In this document: positions 1 through 6,611 of the stretch, in pieces | Layout of the letters: each line of letters starts with the position of its first letter | How positions within the stretch are numbered: position 1 is the stretch's first letter | Origin: Syntrophorhabdus sp. | GTDB lineage: Bacteria; Desulfobacterota; BSN033; UBA1163 | Assembly (NCBI GenBank): GCA_020724025.1 | Contig: DYHU01000169.1 | Coordinates: forward strand, 1-8,061 | Direction of reading: 5' to 3' | Length of the DNA stretch: 8,061 nt | Notes under the pieces: model-generated | Databases searched by the model: none | What the model was told of the DNA's origin: nothing | The model's input: only the letters and a program-made list of their open reading frames with translations | Made by a program: the position numbers and the translations under genes

Positions 1-83
1 TTTGATTCTATTACCCATTATATTCAAAATCTCCACACAAGGCAATTCGGTATCTCTAGGTCCCCCTCTTCACGGAAAAAAGA
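1..83. other. Region downstream of dctM, nothing recognised
   Basis: These 83 bases follow the dctM stop. I find no gene and no hairpin with a following U-tract on the minus strand. The transcript may therefore continue beyond the window edge, or end by another mechanism. Confidence 0.4.
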
Positions 84-1367
84 TTAATGGAGTCCGAGCA
101 AATCGGGAAGCCAGAGGGAGATGGAGGGAATGTAGGTGACGATCAGAAGTGCCACAATGAGGGCCAGAACAAAAGGAATGGCTGCTTTGGAAATCCGTTC
201 CATGGAGATATCCGCAAGGTTGGCCGCCACATAGAGGTTTAAGGCCACCGGAGGAGTGATCGTCCCGATCGACAGGTTGACCGCCATCATCACGCCGAAC
301 CACATCGGATCCCAACCAAAATGTTTCATCACCGGCATGAGAATGGGGAGGAAAACATAAAAAATGGAAATGGCGTCCATCAACATTCCTGCGATCAATA
401 GCAGGAAATTTAAAAGCAAGAGGATGATGATGGGATTCGTTGTAAGACTTAAAAGAAATTTGGCTGCTCTATCCATCACCCCGAGCGTAGAACCTGTCCA
501 AGCAAAGAGACCAGCGAAAGCCACAACGATCATCACCACGGAGGTCGAAACCGCCGAGTCCCGAAGGACCTCATAAAGCATTTTCACATTGACATTGCGG
601 TAGAAAAAAAGACCGATGAAGAACCCATAAAAAACGGCCACAACCGCCGCCTCTGTAGGGGTGAAGATGCCCCCATATATTCCACCAAGAATGATCACAG
701 GAGCCAGGAGGCCCCAGATCGCTTCTCTGAAGGCTTTCCAGATTTCTGCCTTCGTCCCCCATCGATCGCCCCCCCAACCCTTCCTTTTGGAGATGATATA
801 GACAGGAAAGACCAAGGCGAGTCCCATGATCAACCCTGGGATGACACCTGCGGCAAAGAGGCCACCGATTGAGGTTTCCGTGATCACTCCATAGATAACG
901 AAGGCGACGCTTGGAGGAATGAGGACATCGGTGGTGGCTGCAGAGGCAACCAGGGCTGAGGCAAATCCCTTATCATAACCGCGGTTGACCATAGCAGGAA
1001 TCATCACCGCTCCGATGGCTGCCGTATCTGCTGGTCCAGTTCCTGAAATGGCTCCGAAGAAGACACAACCAGCCACTGCGACAAGTCCAAGGCCTCCCGG
1101 GACTGGACCGATGAGAAGGTGGAGGAGGTTGACCAGACGCCGGGAGAGCCCAACCCGATCCATCAAAAATCCTGCGAGAATAAAGAAAGGGATGGCAAGA
1201 AGGGGGAATTTAGCAATATTCGCATAGAAGTTGGTCGAGACGACCATGATTCCTAAATGATATTGCCATAAAAAGACAAGAGCGGTGATTCCAACGCTGA
1301 CTGCAATAGGAACTCCGATGAAAAGTAGAAAGAAGAAGAGAGCAAAGAATAAGATACTAGGGTCCAT
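84..1367 (-). CDS. dctM: TRAP transporter large membrane subunit (DctM family)
   Basis: This 427-residue inner-membrane protein would carry the ion-coupled transport path for the substrate delivered by DctP. It is hydrophobic throughout with about a dozen membrane segments. Family blocks are FFILAGFLMDRVGLSRRLV (61-79), SGTGPADTAAIG (108-119), GYDKGFASALVASAATTD leading to IPPS (130-153), YGGIFTPTEAAVVAV (231-245) and GTITPPVALNLYV (368-380). The two re-entrant regions read GTGP and TTD, whereas many relatives have small Ser/Gly residues there; Asp147 is a noteworthy change if it faces the ion site. ATG 1367 is chosen over the longer frame from 1466 because AGGGAG lies 6 bases upstream and the start overlaps the dctQ stop. 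Length is normal. No terminator is seen in the 83 bp that follow. Confidence 0.95.
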   Translation of the reverse strand: MDPSILFFALFFFLLFIGVPIAVSVGITALVFLWQYHLGIMVVSTNFYANIAKFPLLAIPFFILAGFLMDRVGLSRRLVNLLHLLIGPVPGGLGLVAVAGCVFFGAISGTGPADTAAIGAVMIPAMVNRGYDKGFASALVASAATTDVLIPPSVAFVIYGVITETSIGGLFAAGVIPGLIMGLALVFPVYIISKRKGWGGDRWGTKAEIWKAFREAIWGLLAPVIILGGIYGGIFTPTEAAVVAVFYGFFIGLFFYRNVNVKMLYEVLRDSAVSTSVVMIVVAFAGLFAWTGSTLGVMDRAAKFLLSLTTNPIIILLLLNFLLLIAGMLMDAISIFYVFLPILMPVMKHFGWDPMWFGVMMAVNLSIGTITPPVALNLYVAANLADISMERISKAAIPFVLALIVALLIVTYIPSISLWLPDLLGLH

Positions 1368-1849
1368 TATATTCTCCCTATCTTTTGGCTCGTCTGATGT
1401 GCTCCTTGAAATATCCTGACGATGACCAAGAGACTCCAAACTGGCATCCCGATGGAATACCACCACTGGGGAACTCCAATGCCCATCGAGGTAATGCGCA
1501 GGGTGAATTCCTCCCTGATCTGATGGATTGAAAAATAAATCAGGAATAGAAAGAGAATGGCACTTAACGCAGTACTGGCCCAGAGCAAAACCCTTTGGGT
1601 TTTTTTAGGAAGACGGTCTGTAATGAAGTTGAAGCCCAGGTGGGATCCCTGGCGAAAAGCGATGGCCGTCCCGAGGAGGGTCAACCAGACAAAGAAACTA
1701 ACGACCAACTCCTCGGTAAAGGCGATGGAGTATTTCAGAAGATAACGCGAGATAACATTGACGAAAGCAACCATAGCCATGATGGCGAATAAAATAGCAC
1801 AAAGCACTTCTTCAAAATGAACCACCAACCATTTCAGATTTTTTGGCAT
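1367..1849 (-). CDS. dctQ: TRAP transporter small membrane subunit (DctQ family)
   Basis: This 160-residue inner-membrane protein would partner DctM. Four membrane segments are visible at about 13-34, 46-66, 88-110 and 128-148, the standard DctQ layout. The family signature is clear between 43 and 81: FTEELVVSFFVWL, then GTAIAFRQGSHLGFN and DRLP. The start is not certain. ATG 1849 has AAAGGGG 4 bases upstream, and gives the usual short cytoplasmic tail. A GTG at 1867 in the same frame adds six residues and also has a G-rich stretch before it. The stop TAA overlaps the dctM ATG by one base, indicating translational coupling. A large palindromic element separates it from dctP, which may lower its expression relative to the binding protein. 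Confidence 0.92.
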   Translation of the reverse strand: MPKNLKWLVVHFEEVLCAILFAIMAMVAFVNVISRYLLKYSIAFTEELVVSFFVWLTLLGTAIAFRQGSHLGFNFITDRLPKKTQRVLLWASTALSAILFLFLIYFSIHQIREEFTLRITSMGIGVPQWWYSIGMPVWSLLVIVRIFQGAHQTSQKIGRI

Positions 1850-1873
1850 AAGGCCCCTTTCCCTCACCTCTTT

Positions 1874-2076
1874 CCCCTCACCCCAACTCTCTCCCCCAAT
1901 GAGACTGTGTCACCAGTCCGTTCATGGTTCGATCCCGCGCTGCGCGGGATTCGTCCCTTCGAGAGCCTCAGGACGAGCGGTTTTTTCCGAATGTCCTGAG
2001 CGAAGTCGAAGGAAGGGCTCACCACGAACGGCTAATTGCGACACAGTCCCCAATGGGGAGAGGACGAGGTGAGGGG
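1874..2076. repeat. Nested palindromic repeat element between dctP and dctQ
   Basis: Outer arms 1874-1911 and 2040-2076 are inverted copies, matching at about 29 of 38 aligned positions with one gap; both end in GACACAGT inside and GGTGAGGGG outside. Within them lies a second inverted pair, 1918-1928 and 2021-2031 (CCGTTCATGGT against CCGTTCGTGGT). Within that is a hairpin pairing 1956-1974 with 1993-2012 through CTCAGGAC/GTCCTGAG and CCTTCGA/TCGAAGG, plus a separate short palindrome at 1932-1950. No transposase frame is present. The CCCTCACC...CTCTCCCC ends and the CCTTCGACTTCGCTCAGGAC core look like dispersed MITE/REP-type repeats I have met in many environmental genomes; that resemblance is from memory. 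It nearly fills the 232-bp gap between dctP and dctQ. Confidence 0.85.
1932..1950. repeat. Perfect 9-bp inverted repeat inside the nested element
   Basis: ATCCCGCGC and GCGCGGGAT are exact inverted copies separated by one base. This GC-rich unit sits on the left flank of the inner hairpin (1956-2012) and has no counterpart on the right flank, so it may be a separate small insertion. A one-base spacer makes it more likely to act as a two-strand palindrome than as a stable RNA hairpin. Confidence 0.8.
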
Positions 2077-2081
2077 GTTAT

Positions 2082-3104
2082 TTATTTGACTCCCTTCACA
2101 ATCCTTTCTGCTTCACCGACCAAGTCAGGTCCAATTTCCTTAATCCATTTGTCGTAGACGGACTTGGTCTTGGCTTTGAAAGCTTCGATATCCTTTGCAG
2201 TCGGGACGACAAGTTCCATTCCTTTGCCCTTCAGCATCTCAAAAGCCTCTGTGCTTCCTTCTAACCCTTTTCGAGCCTCTTTGATATCCCAGGCCATTGC
2301 CTCCTGGGCTGTTTTGGCTACAATTTCCTGGTCCTTTGGATCGAAACTGTTCCACACCTCTTTATTCACTCCTAAGATCAATGGATCGATCGTATAGTGC
2401 CAGATGGTGATATTTTTGTGTAACTCCCATAATTTAAACGGAGTGATGACTGAGATGATTGGATTTTCCTGTCCGTCCACAGTTCCTTGCTGAAAAGCCG
2501 TAAGCGCCTCAGCCCAATTAATCGACATGGGATTTGCCCCCAGGGCTCTGAAGGTGTCGATGAAGATGGGAGAGCCAACGACTCGGATCTTGAGCCCTTC
2601 CAGATCCTCAGGTTTTCGAATCGGACGTTTTGAATTGGTCAGTTCTCTAAAGCCATTTTCCCCCCATGCCAAACCGACCACGCCTCTTTCCTCAATGATC
2701 TTATAAATTCTCTTTCCAGGTTCCCCTGCCTTTACGGCATCGAGGTGCTTGTAATCGGGAAAGAAGAAGGGGAGAGAGAAGAGGTTTAGCTCTTTGATCG
2801 TTGGGGACCAGTTAATCGTCGAGCCTACGGCAAAGTCAGCAATGCCCTGACGAGTAATGAGGAATTCATTCGTTTGCATTCCAGCAAAGAGCTGCCCGGC
2901 GAAATAGCACTTGATATTAATCTTTCCTCCTGTTCGTTCCCTCACCAGATCAGCAAATTTCACTGATGCCTCTCCCCAGGGGCCTTTAGGGCCTATCACA
3001 AGGCTTAACTTATATTCAGGTTTGTAAGTTGCGGCACTGACATAGGTTGAAAAGGTTAAGGATAGAACAAACACCGTCAATAAGATCATTATTTTCCTAA
3101 ACAT
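2082..3104 (-). CDS. dctP: TRAP transporter substrate-binding protein (DctP family)
   Basis: This 340-residue periplasmic protein would capture the substrate and deliver it to DctQM. It opens with a signal peptide: Lys4 near the N-terminus, a hydrophobic core (about 5-20), and a likely cleavage after VSA (22-24) or the next Ala. The mature part shows DctP hallmarks: GLKIRV (170-175) with Arg174, the position that usually salt-bridges a substrate carboxylate, and GANPMSINWAEALTAFQQG leading to VDGQENP (209-215). The frame stays open upstream to a TTG at 3182, but ATG 3104 is preferred because AAAGGAGGT sits 6 bases upstream and it gives a clean signal peptide. It lies 123 bp after E1 beta on the same strand. 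Family certain; ligand unknown, although the neighbouring dehydrogenase suggests a 2-oxoacid or related hydroxy/keto compound. Confidence 0.94.
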   Translation of the reverse strand: MFRKIMILLTVFVLSLTFSTYVSAATYKPEYKLSLVIGPKGPWGEASVKFADLVRERTGGKINIKCYFAGQLFAGMQTNEFLITRQGIADFAVGSTINWSPTIKELNLFSLPFFFPDYKHLDAVKAGEPGKRIYKIIEERGVVGLAWGENGFRELTNSKRPIRKPEDLEGLKIRVVGSPIFIDTFRALGANPMSINWAEALTAFQQGTVDGQENPIISVITPFKLWELHKNITIWHYTIDPLILGVNKEVWNSFDPKDQEIVAKTAQEAMAWDIKEARKGLEGSTEAFEMLKGKGMELVVPTAKDIEAFKAKTKSVYDKWIKEIGPDLVGEAERIVKGVK

Positions 3105-3227
3105 TTTGGACCTCCTTTCATGGTTGTGAATGACCTGTGATGATTTTCCATAAAATATCCACTCTCCACGATTAACTTTCAACTCTCTTTTTGAACCACC
3201 TCCTTTATTTCCCCCAAGTGTCCCTCC
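3105..3227. other. Intergenic gap between E1 beta and dctP
   Basis: This 123-bp gap has no gene I can support. Besides the dctP ribosome site it carries a second AAAGGAGGT on the minus strand (3198-3206) with no start codon at a usable distance. A weak promoter-like pair, TTGAAA (3182-3177) and TATTTT (3157-3152), has a 19-base spacer, longer than ideal. No strong hairpin was seen. An internal promoter for the transporter genes is possible but unproven. Confidence 0.4.
3110..3118 (-). promoter_or_regulatory. Consensus ribosome binding site of dctP
   Basis: AAAGGAGGT on the minus strand lies 6 bases before the ATG at 3104. It is the best ribosome site in the window and decides the dctP start against the longer frame from 3182. 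It fits the usual need for more binding protein than membrane subunits. Confidence 0.85.
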
Positions 3228-4208
3228 TCATTTCCAGTATAAAACCTCCTTGACCGCCATGTCGATACTATTTTCGTCCGGTATAACCCTCTTCTCAAGA
3301 GGCTCACTATATGGTATGGGAACATCCAAGGCGCCAACCCTCCCGACAGGGGCGTCAAGGAAATCGAAGGCTTCCTCCATAATGTTGGAAGCGATTTCGG
3401 CTCCGATGCCTCCTCTTTTACATCCCTCGTGGACGATAACCATTCGATTCGTTTTCCGGATCGAATGAAGAAGAATCTCCATGTCCAATGGGCAAAGGGT
3501 TCTGAGATCAATCACTTCTACATCCACGCCTTCACATGATAATCGTTCAGCAGCCTTCAAGGCTTTTGGGACCATATATGAAATTGCTACGACCGTGACA
3601 TCTTTCCCTTTTCTCTTGATATCGGCCTTGCCTAAAGGGATAAGATATTCTTCTTCCGGGATATAACTTTTTGTTGCATAGAGGAGTTTATGTTCAATGA
3701 AGATGACAGGATTGTCATCTCTTATAGCTGTTTTGAGAAGTCCTCTCGCATCGTAGGGTGTAGAGGGCATGGCGATTTTTAAACCGGGGATATGGAAAAA
3801 GAGGGCTTCAAGGCTCTGTGAGTGCTGGGCCGCATTTCCCCTTCCGCCCCCTCCTTGGGTTCGAATGACCAAAGGGACCTTTGCCTTTCCGCCAGACATA
3901 TACCTCATCTTCGCCACTTGATTGATGATCTGATCCATAGCGCAGGGGGCGAAGTCCACATACATGAGCTCAGCCACGGTTCGGATCCCGGTCATGGCAG
4001 CCCCCAATGAGGAACCGATGATCGCCGATTCAGAAATAGGAGTACTGCGTACTCGATGAGGGCCAAATTGTTCAAGCAATCCCTTGGTTACCCCGAAGAT
4101 ACCACCGTAACGGCCGATGTCCTCTCCGATCACCATCAGGGAAGGATCTCTCTGCATCTCCTCTCTGAGGGTCATTCGGAGCGATTCAACAAAGGTGACT
4201 TCCGGCAT
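3228..4208 (-). CDS. acoB: ThDP-dependent dehydrogenase E1 beta subunit, AcoB-like
   Basis: This 326-residue protein is the transketolase-type partner of E1 alpha; the two form an alpha2beta2 E1 with ThDP at the interface. Visible motifs are GEDIGRYGGIFGVT (28-41), STPISE (55-60) whose Glu60 should activate the ThDP aminopyrimidine ring, TQGGGGRGNAAQHSQ (117-131) with the active-site His129, and the C-terminal transketolase domain with IDLRTLCPLD (233-242) and the VHEGCKRGGIGAEI block (259-272). Length and motif order match the family with no truncation. The ATG at 4208 begins PEVTFVESL, the usual opening of these proteins. GGAGGGG lies 9 bases upstream, inside the stem of a palindromic repeat, so translation may depend on ribosomes finishing E1 alpha. 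It ends 123 bp before dctP. Pyruvate or branched-chain E1 beta are alternatives for specificity. Confidence 0.93.
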   Translation of the reverse strand: MPEVTFVESLRMTLREEMQRDPSLMVIGEDIGRYGGIFGVTKGLLEQFGPHRVRSTPISESAIIGSSLGAAMTGIRTVAELMYVDFAPCAMDQIINQVAKMRYMSGGKAKVPLVIRTQGGGGRGNAAQHSQSLEALFFHIPGLKIAMPSTPYDARGLLKTAIRDDNPVIFIEHKLLYATKSYIPEEEYLIPLGKADIKRKGKDVTVVAISYMVPKALKAAERLSCEGVDVEVIDLRTLCPLDMEILLHSIRKTNRMVIVHEGCKRGGIGAEIASNIMEEAFDFLDAPVGRVGALDVPIPYSEPLEKRVIPDENSIDMAVKEVLYWK

Positions 4209-4217
4209 CCTTCTTCA

Positions 4218-4224
4218 CCCCTCC
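4218..4224 (-). promoter_or_regulatory. Probable E1 beta ribosome binding site within a hairpin stem
   Basis: The minus strand reads GGAGGGG, 9 bases before the ATG at 4208. The same bases form the base of the repeat stem and would pair with 4287-4293. A weaker GAAG-type site lies closer to the start (4213-4216). Occlusion of the site in the folded RNA is an inference from complementarity. Confidence 0.55.
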
Positions 4225-4293
4225 CCCCTGCCTACCGGCAGACAAGCAACCCTCTCCCATCAAGCCTGCCTGTCGGTAGGCAGGGGAGAGGGG
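4218..4293. repeat. Palindromic repeat between the E1 alpha and E1 beta genes
   Basis: Two 24-base arms (4218-4241 and 4270-4293) are inverted copies matching at 22 of 24 positions, around a 28-base loop. In the minus-strand transcript one mismatch becomes a G-U pair, so 23 of 24 could pair, giving a very strong hairpin. The arm core is CTGCCTACCGRCAG. The loop holds CAACCCTCTCCC (4247-4258), close to a block in the larger repeat at 1874-2076, and the right arm carries GGGGAGAGG (4283-4291), also present there. It starts 13 bases after the E1 alpha stop and ends 9 bases before the E1 beta start. No U-tract follows, so it is not a typical terminator. A dispersed repeat unit used as, or acting as, a translation or mRNA-stability element is the likely reading. 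Confidence 0.85.
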
Positions 4294-4306
4294 ATAAAGA
4301 GCTATT

Positions 4307-5281
4307 TCAAAAGAAAAGGTCCTGAGCCGCCTCCTCAGGCAAGGGAAATGGACTTTCTTCTGCGAATCGGACAGCCTCATCAATAGAAGCCTTTACATCG
4401 GCCTCTGTCGTTTTCTCCATTTCCTCGGTCATTATTTTCTCTTGAGTGAGTCGTTCTTTAAATCTCTTGATCGGACAACGATGCAGCCATTGATCCATCT
4501 CTTCCTTAGACCGATAAGAAATTCCCCGTCCGGGATCCCCCGTAAAATGGCCGAAGAAACGGTAGGTGACACAATCGAGCAAGGCCGGTCCTTCTCCGGC
4601 CTTTGCCCTCTCTATGGCCTCCTTCGTTTTTAAATGGACCTCTACGATATCATTCCCATCGATGAGAAAACCCGGAATGCCGTATGCATTGGCCCGATCT
4701 GCAATATTGGGGACGGAAATGGATTCCCTGAGGGATGTGGAGAGGGCATACTGGTTATTTTCACAGACGAAGATGACCGGGAGCTTCCAGAGGGCGGCGA
4801 GATTGAGGCTTTCATGAAATGTTCCTTGATTCGATGCGCCATCTCCGAAAAAACAGGCAACGACCTGATCGGTTCCCCGATTTTGAATGCTGATCCCCGC
4901 TCCCACAGCGATAGGGAGTCCTCCTCCAACAATTCCATTGGCGCCTAAATTCCCGGCCTCAAAATCGGCGATGTGCATGGAGCCGCCTTTTCCCTTGCAA
5001 TAGCCGGTTGACTTTCCGAGAAGCTCGGCCATCATCACTCTTAAATCAGCTCCCTTAGCAATACAGTTCCCGTGTCCCCGATGGGTATTGACCATATAAT
5101 CTTGAAGGCGGAGATTGGAACAGACGCCCACAGAAACAGCCTCCTGTCCGATGCAGGGGTGGAGGTTGCCACGGATAAGGTTATGTTCAAAGAGCTCTAT
5201 GGCCTTTTCCTCAAAGCTCCGGATGGCGAGCATCTGTTCGTACATGTTAAGACAAAAAATTTTATCTAACGGCAATGTCAT
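4307..5281 (-). CDS. acoA: ThDP-dependent dehydrogenase E1 alpha subunit, AcoA-like
   Basis: This 324-residue subunit binds thiamine diphosphate and, with E1 beta, decarboxylates a 2-oxoacid or cleaves acetoin before acyl transfer to lipoyl-E2. The ThDP motif runs from GDG (146-148) to ENN (174-176). THRGHG (67-72) and GYCKGKGGSMHIAD (93-106) match the family, as does GHFTGDPG (244-251) followed by YRS near the substrate-proximal loop. The run GNLGANGIVGGG (110-121) and the FFGDGASNQGTFHE block are those I associate with acetoin dehydrogenase AcoA rather than classical pyruvate dehydrogenase. The length is normal. The ATG at 5281 gives the expected N-terminus, although the upstream ribosome site is weak (GAG about 8 bases before). 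It lies 46 bp after E2 and ends in TGA just before a palindromic repeat. E1 alpha is secure; acetoin specificity is a resemblance judged by eye. Confidence 0.92.
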   Translation of the reverse strand: MTLPLDKIFCLNMYEQMLAIRSFEEKAIELFEHNLIRGNLHPCIGQEAVSVGVCSNLRLQDYMVNTHRGHGNCIAKGADLRVMMAELLGKSTGYCKGKGGSMHIADFEAGNLGANGIVGGGLPIAVGAGISIQNRGTDQVVACFFGDGASNQGTFHESLNLAALWKLPVIFVCENNQYALSTSLRESISVPNIADRANAYGIPGFLIDGNDIVEVHLKTKEAIERAKAGEGPALLDCVTYRFFGHFTGDPGRGISYRSKEEMDQWLHRCPIKRFKERLTQEKIMTEEMEKTTEADVKASIDEAVRFAEESPFPLPEEAAQDLFF

Positions 5282-5327
5282 GTTACGCTCTAATTGTTTT
5301 GGTTATCGCCTGACCAACCTCACTCTC

Positions 5328-6524
5328 TTAGATTAGAAGGAGTGTAGGATTTTCGAGCAATTTCTTTATATGATTTAAGAAAAGGGCAGCCGTTGCACCA
5401 TCTACGATACGGTGATCCGAAGACAGATTAAACCAGGCCATAGGCTTAATCTTGATTTCCCTCCCTTGAACCACTGGTTTTTCGACCGTTCTTCCTACCC
5501 CCAAAATAGAACATTCCGGAGGATTGATGATGGGATTGAATTTATCGATCCCAAGCATCCCCATATTGGAAAGGGTGAATGTACCTCCTCCGACCTCTTC
5601 CAAAGACAATTTTCCCTCCTTTGCCTTCTGGGTGAGGTCACGAAGGGTCAATGCGATTTCGGTAAGTGATTTTTGATCTGCATGACGGACCACGGGGACA
5701 ATCAGTCCATCCTCGAGGGCGATGGCGACTCCGATATTCACCTCATCGAGGAGGCGTATCTGATCTCCTTCGATGCGGGAGTTGATAATCGAATGTTCTT
5801 TGAGGGCGGTTGCTACCCCCTTGACCAAGATGTCGGTAAGGGTCAATTTGACTCTGACGCGATTTTCGATCTCTTCCTTCAATTTTTCCCTGAGTTCCAT
5901 GACAGCGGACATCTCCACCTCCAGGGAAAGGTAAAAGTGGGGAATGTTCTGAAAGCTCTCTGTCATGCGTCTGGCAATGATCTTCCGGATACCCTTCAAA
6001 GGGATCAATTTTTCTAATGGTGTTGTCACAGGAGGAGTTGGTTCAACGGCTCTGGCCGTTCCCTTTTCGACTGATTGAATCACATCCATCTTAATAATCC
6101 TTCCTCCTGGACCGGATCCCTTGAGGGAGGAGAGATCAATTCCCTTCTCCTGAGCCATCTTCCTGGCAATAGGGGAGGCGAAAATCCTTTTCCGAAGTTC
6201 CTTGATCTCCCCCTGGACAGTAGCAGGTATAGGTACCTTTACAGGGACTTCAAGTTTAATGGCTTCGAATTCTGGGAATGCCTCACCTTCTTCTGCAATG
6301 ATGGCGATAGGTGTCGCCACTGGGACGATCTCCCCTTCATGATGAAGGATTTTCCGAAGGATGCCGGAGGCCGGAGATTCGTATTGAAAGTTAATTTTCT
6401 CGGTAATGATTTCAACAAGAGGTTCTCCCTTTTCAACCCGGTCCCCTTCCTGTTTCAACCACTTCTCAATCGTCCCTTCGGTCATGGTCAGGCCCAATTT
6501 GGGCATGATGACAGTCGTTGCCAT
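5328..6524 (-). CDS. acoC: Dihydrolipoamide acyltransferase (E2), single lipoyl domain
   Basis: This 398-residue core subunit would accept the acyl group from E1 on its lipoyl arm and pass it to CoA. Domains in order are a biotinyl/lipoyl domain (about 2-77) with the lipoyl lysine Lys43 in ITEKINF, an E3/E1-binding domain (about 114-148, ASPIARKMA through GSGPGGRI), a short Pro/Thr-rich linker (about 158-172), and the acyltransferase domain (about 175-398). The catalytic motif DHRIVDG is intact at 370-376, with His371 and Asp375. One lipoyl domain is typical of acetoin and many bacterial 2-oxoacid E2s. The ATG at 6524 has GGAG 7 bases upstream. The family is certain. The acyl specificity (acetyl, branched-chain or other) cannot be read from the sequence, and the symbol acoC rests on the AcoA-like neighbour; this is the E2-type AcoC, not the alpha/beta-hydrolase type. 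Confidence 0.93.
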   Translation of the reverse strand: MATTVIMPKLGLTMTEGTIEKWLKQEGDRVEKGEPLVEIITEKINFQYESPASGILRKILHHEGEIVPVATPIAIIAEEGEAFPEFEAIKLEVPVKVPIPATVQGEIKELRKRIFASPIARKMAQEKGIDLSSLKGSGPGGRIIKMDVIQSVEKGTARAVEPTPPVTTPLEKLIPLKGIRKIIARRMTESFQNIPHFYLSLEVEMSAVMELREKLKEEIENRVRVKLTLTDILVKGVATALKEHSIINSRIEGDQIRLLDEVNIGVAIALEDGLIVPVVRHADQKSLTEIALTLRDLTQKAKEGKLSLEEVGGGTFTLSNMGMLGIDKFNPIINPPECSILGVGRTVEKPVVQGREIKIKPMAWFNLSSDHRIVDGATAALFLNHIKKLLENPTLLLI

Positions 6525-6611
6525 AGTCGATCTCCGAGTTATCCCTCTATTCTTTCGATCTCCTCATTTCAACCGCAGCACCGCAACACTGCAGAACGGA
6601 AACACTTCAGA

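Noticed and set aside
1368..1466. N-terminal extension of DctM from 1466
   Set aside because: The extra 33 residues are polar, overlap dctQ in another frame, and lack family similarity. ATG 1367 has a good ribosome site and overlaps the dctQ stop.
1861..2081. CRISPR array or insertion sequence
   Set aside because: There are no regularly spaced direct repeats with variable spacers, and no transposase frame. The structure is nested inverted repeats.
1817..2157. Plus-strand open frames across the dctP-dctQ gap
   Set aside because: They run through the palindromic element and into both flanking genes antisense. Their content reflects the repeat, not a protein.
3089..3151. 20-codon minus-strand leader frame overlapping the dctP start
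   Set aside because: It starts with ATG and overlaps the dctP start, but its nearest GGAG lies about 12 bases away and the peptide shows nothing characteristic. It is probably chance.
3105..3182. N-terminal extension of DctP from TTG 3182
   Set aside because: It would place 26 polar residues before the signal peptide, and its nearest ribosome site is about 16 bases away. ATG 3104 has a perfect site at 6 bases.
3179..3511. 110-codon minus-strand frame overlapping the end of E1 beta
   Set aside because: It overlaps the conserved C-terminal domain of E1 beta in another frame, and has no motif of its own.
4218..4293. Intrinsic terminator between E1 alpha and E1 beta
   Set aside because: The stem is strong, but no U-run follows on either strand, and a terminator between obligate subunits would make little sense.
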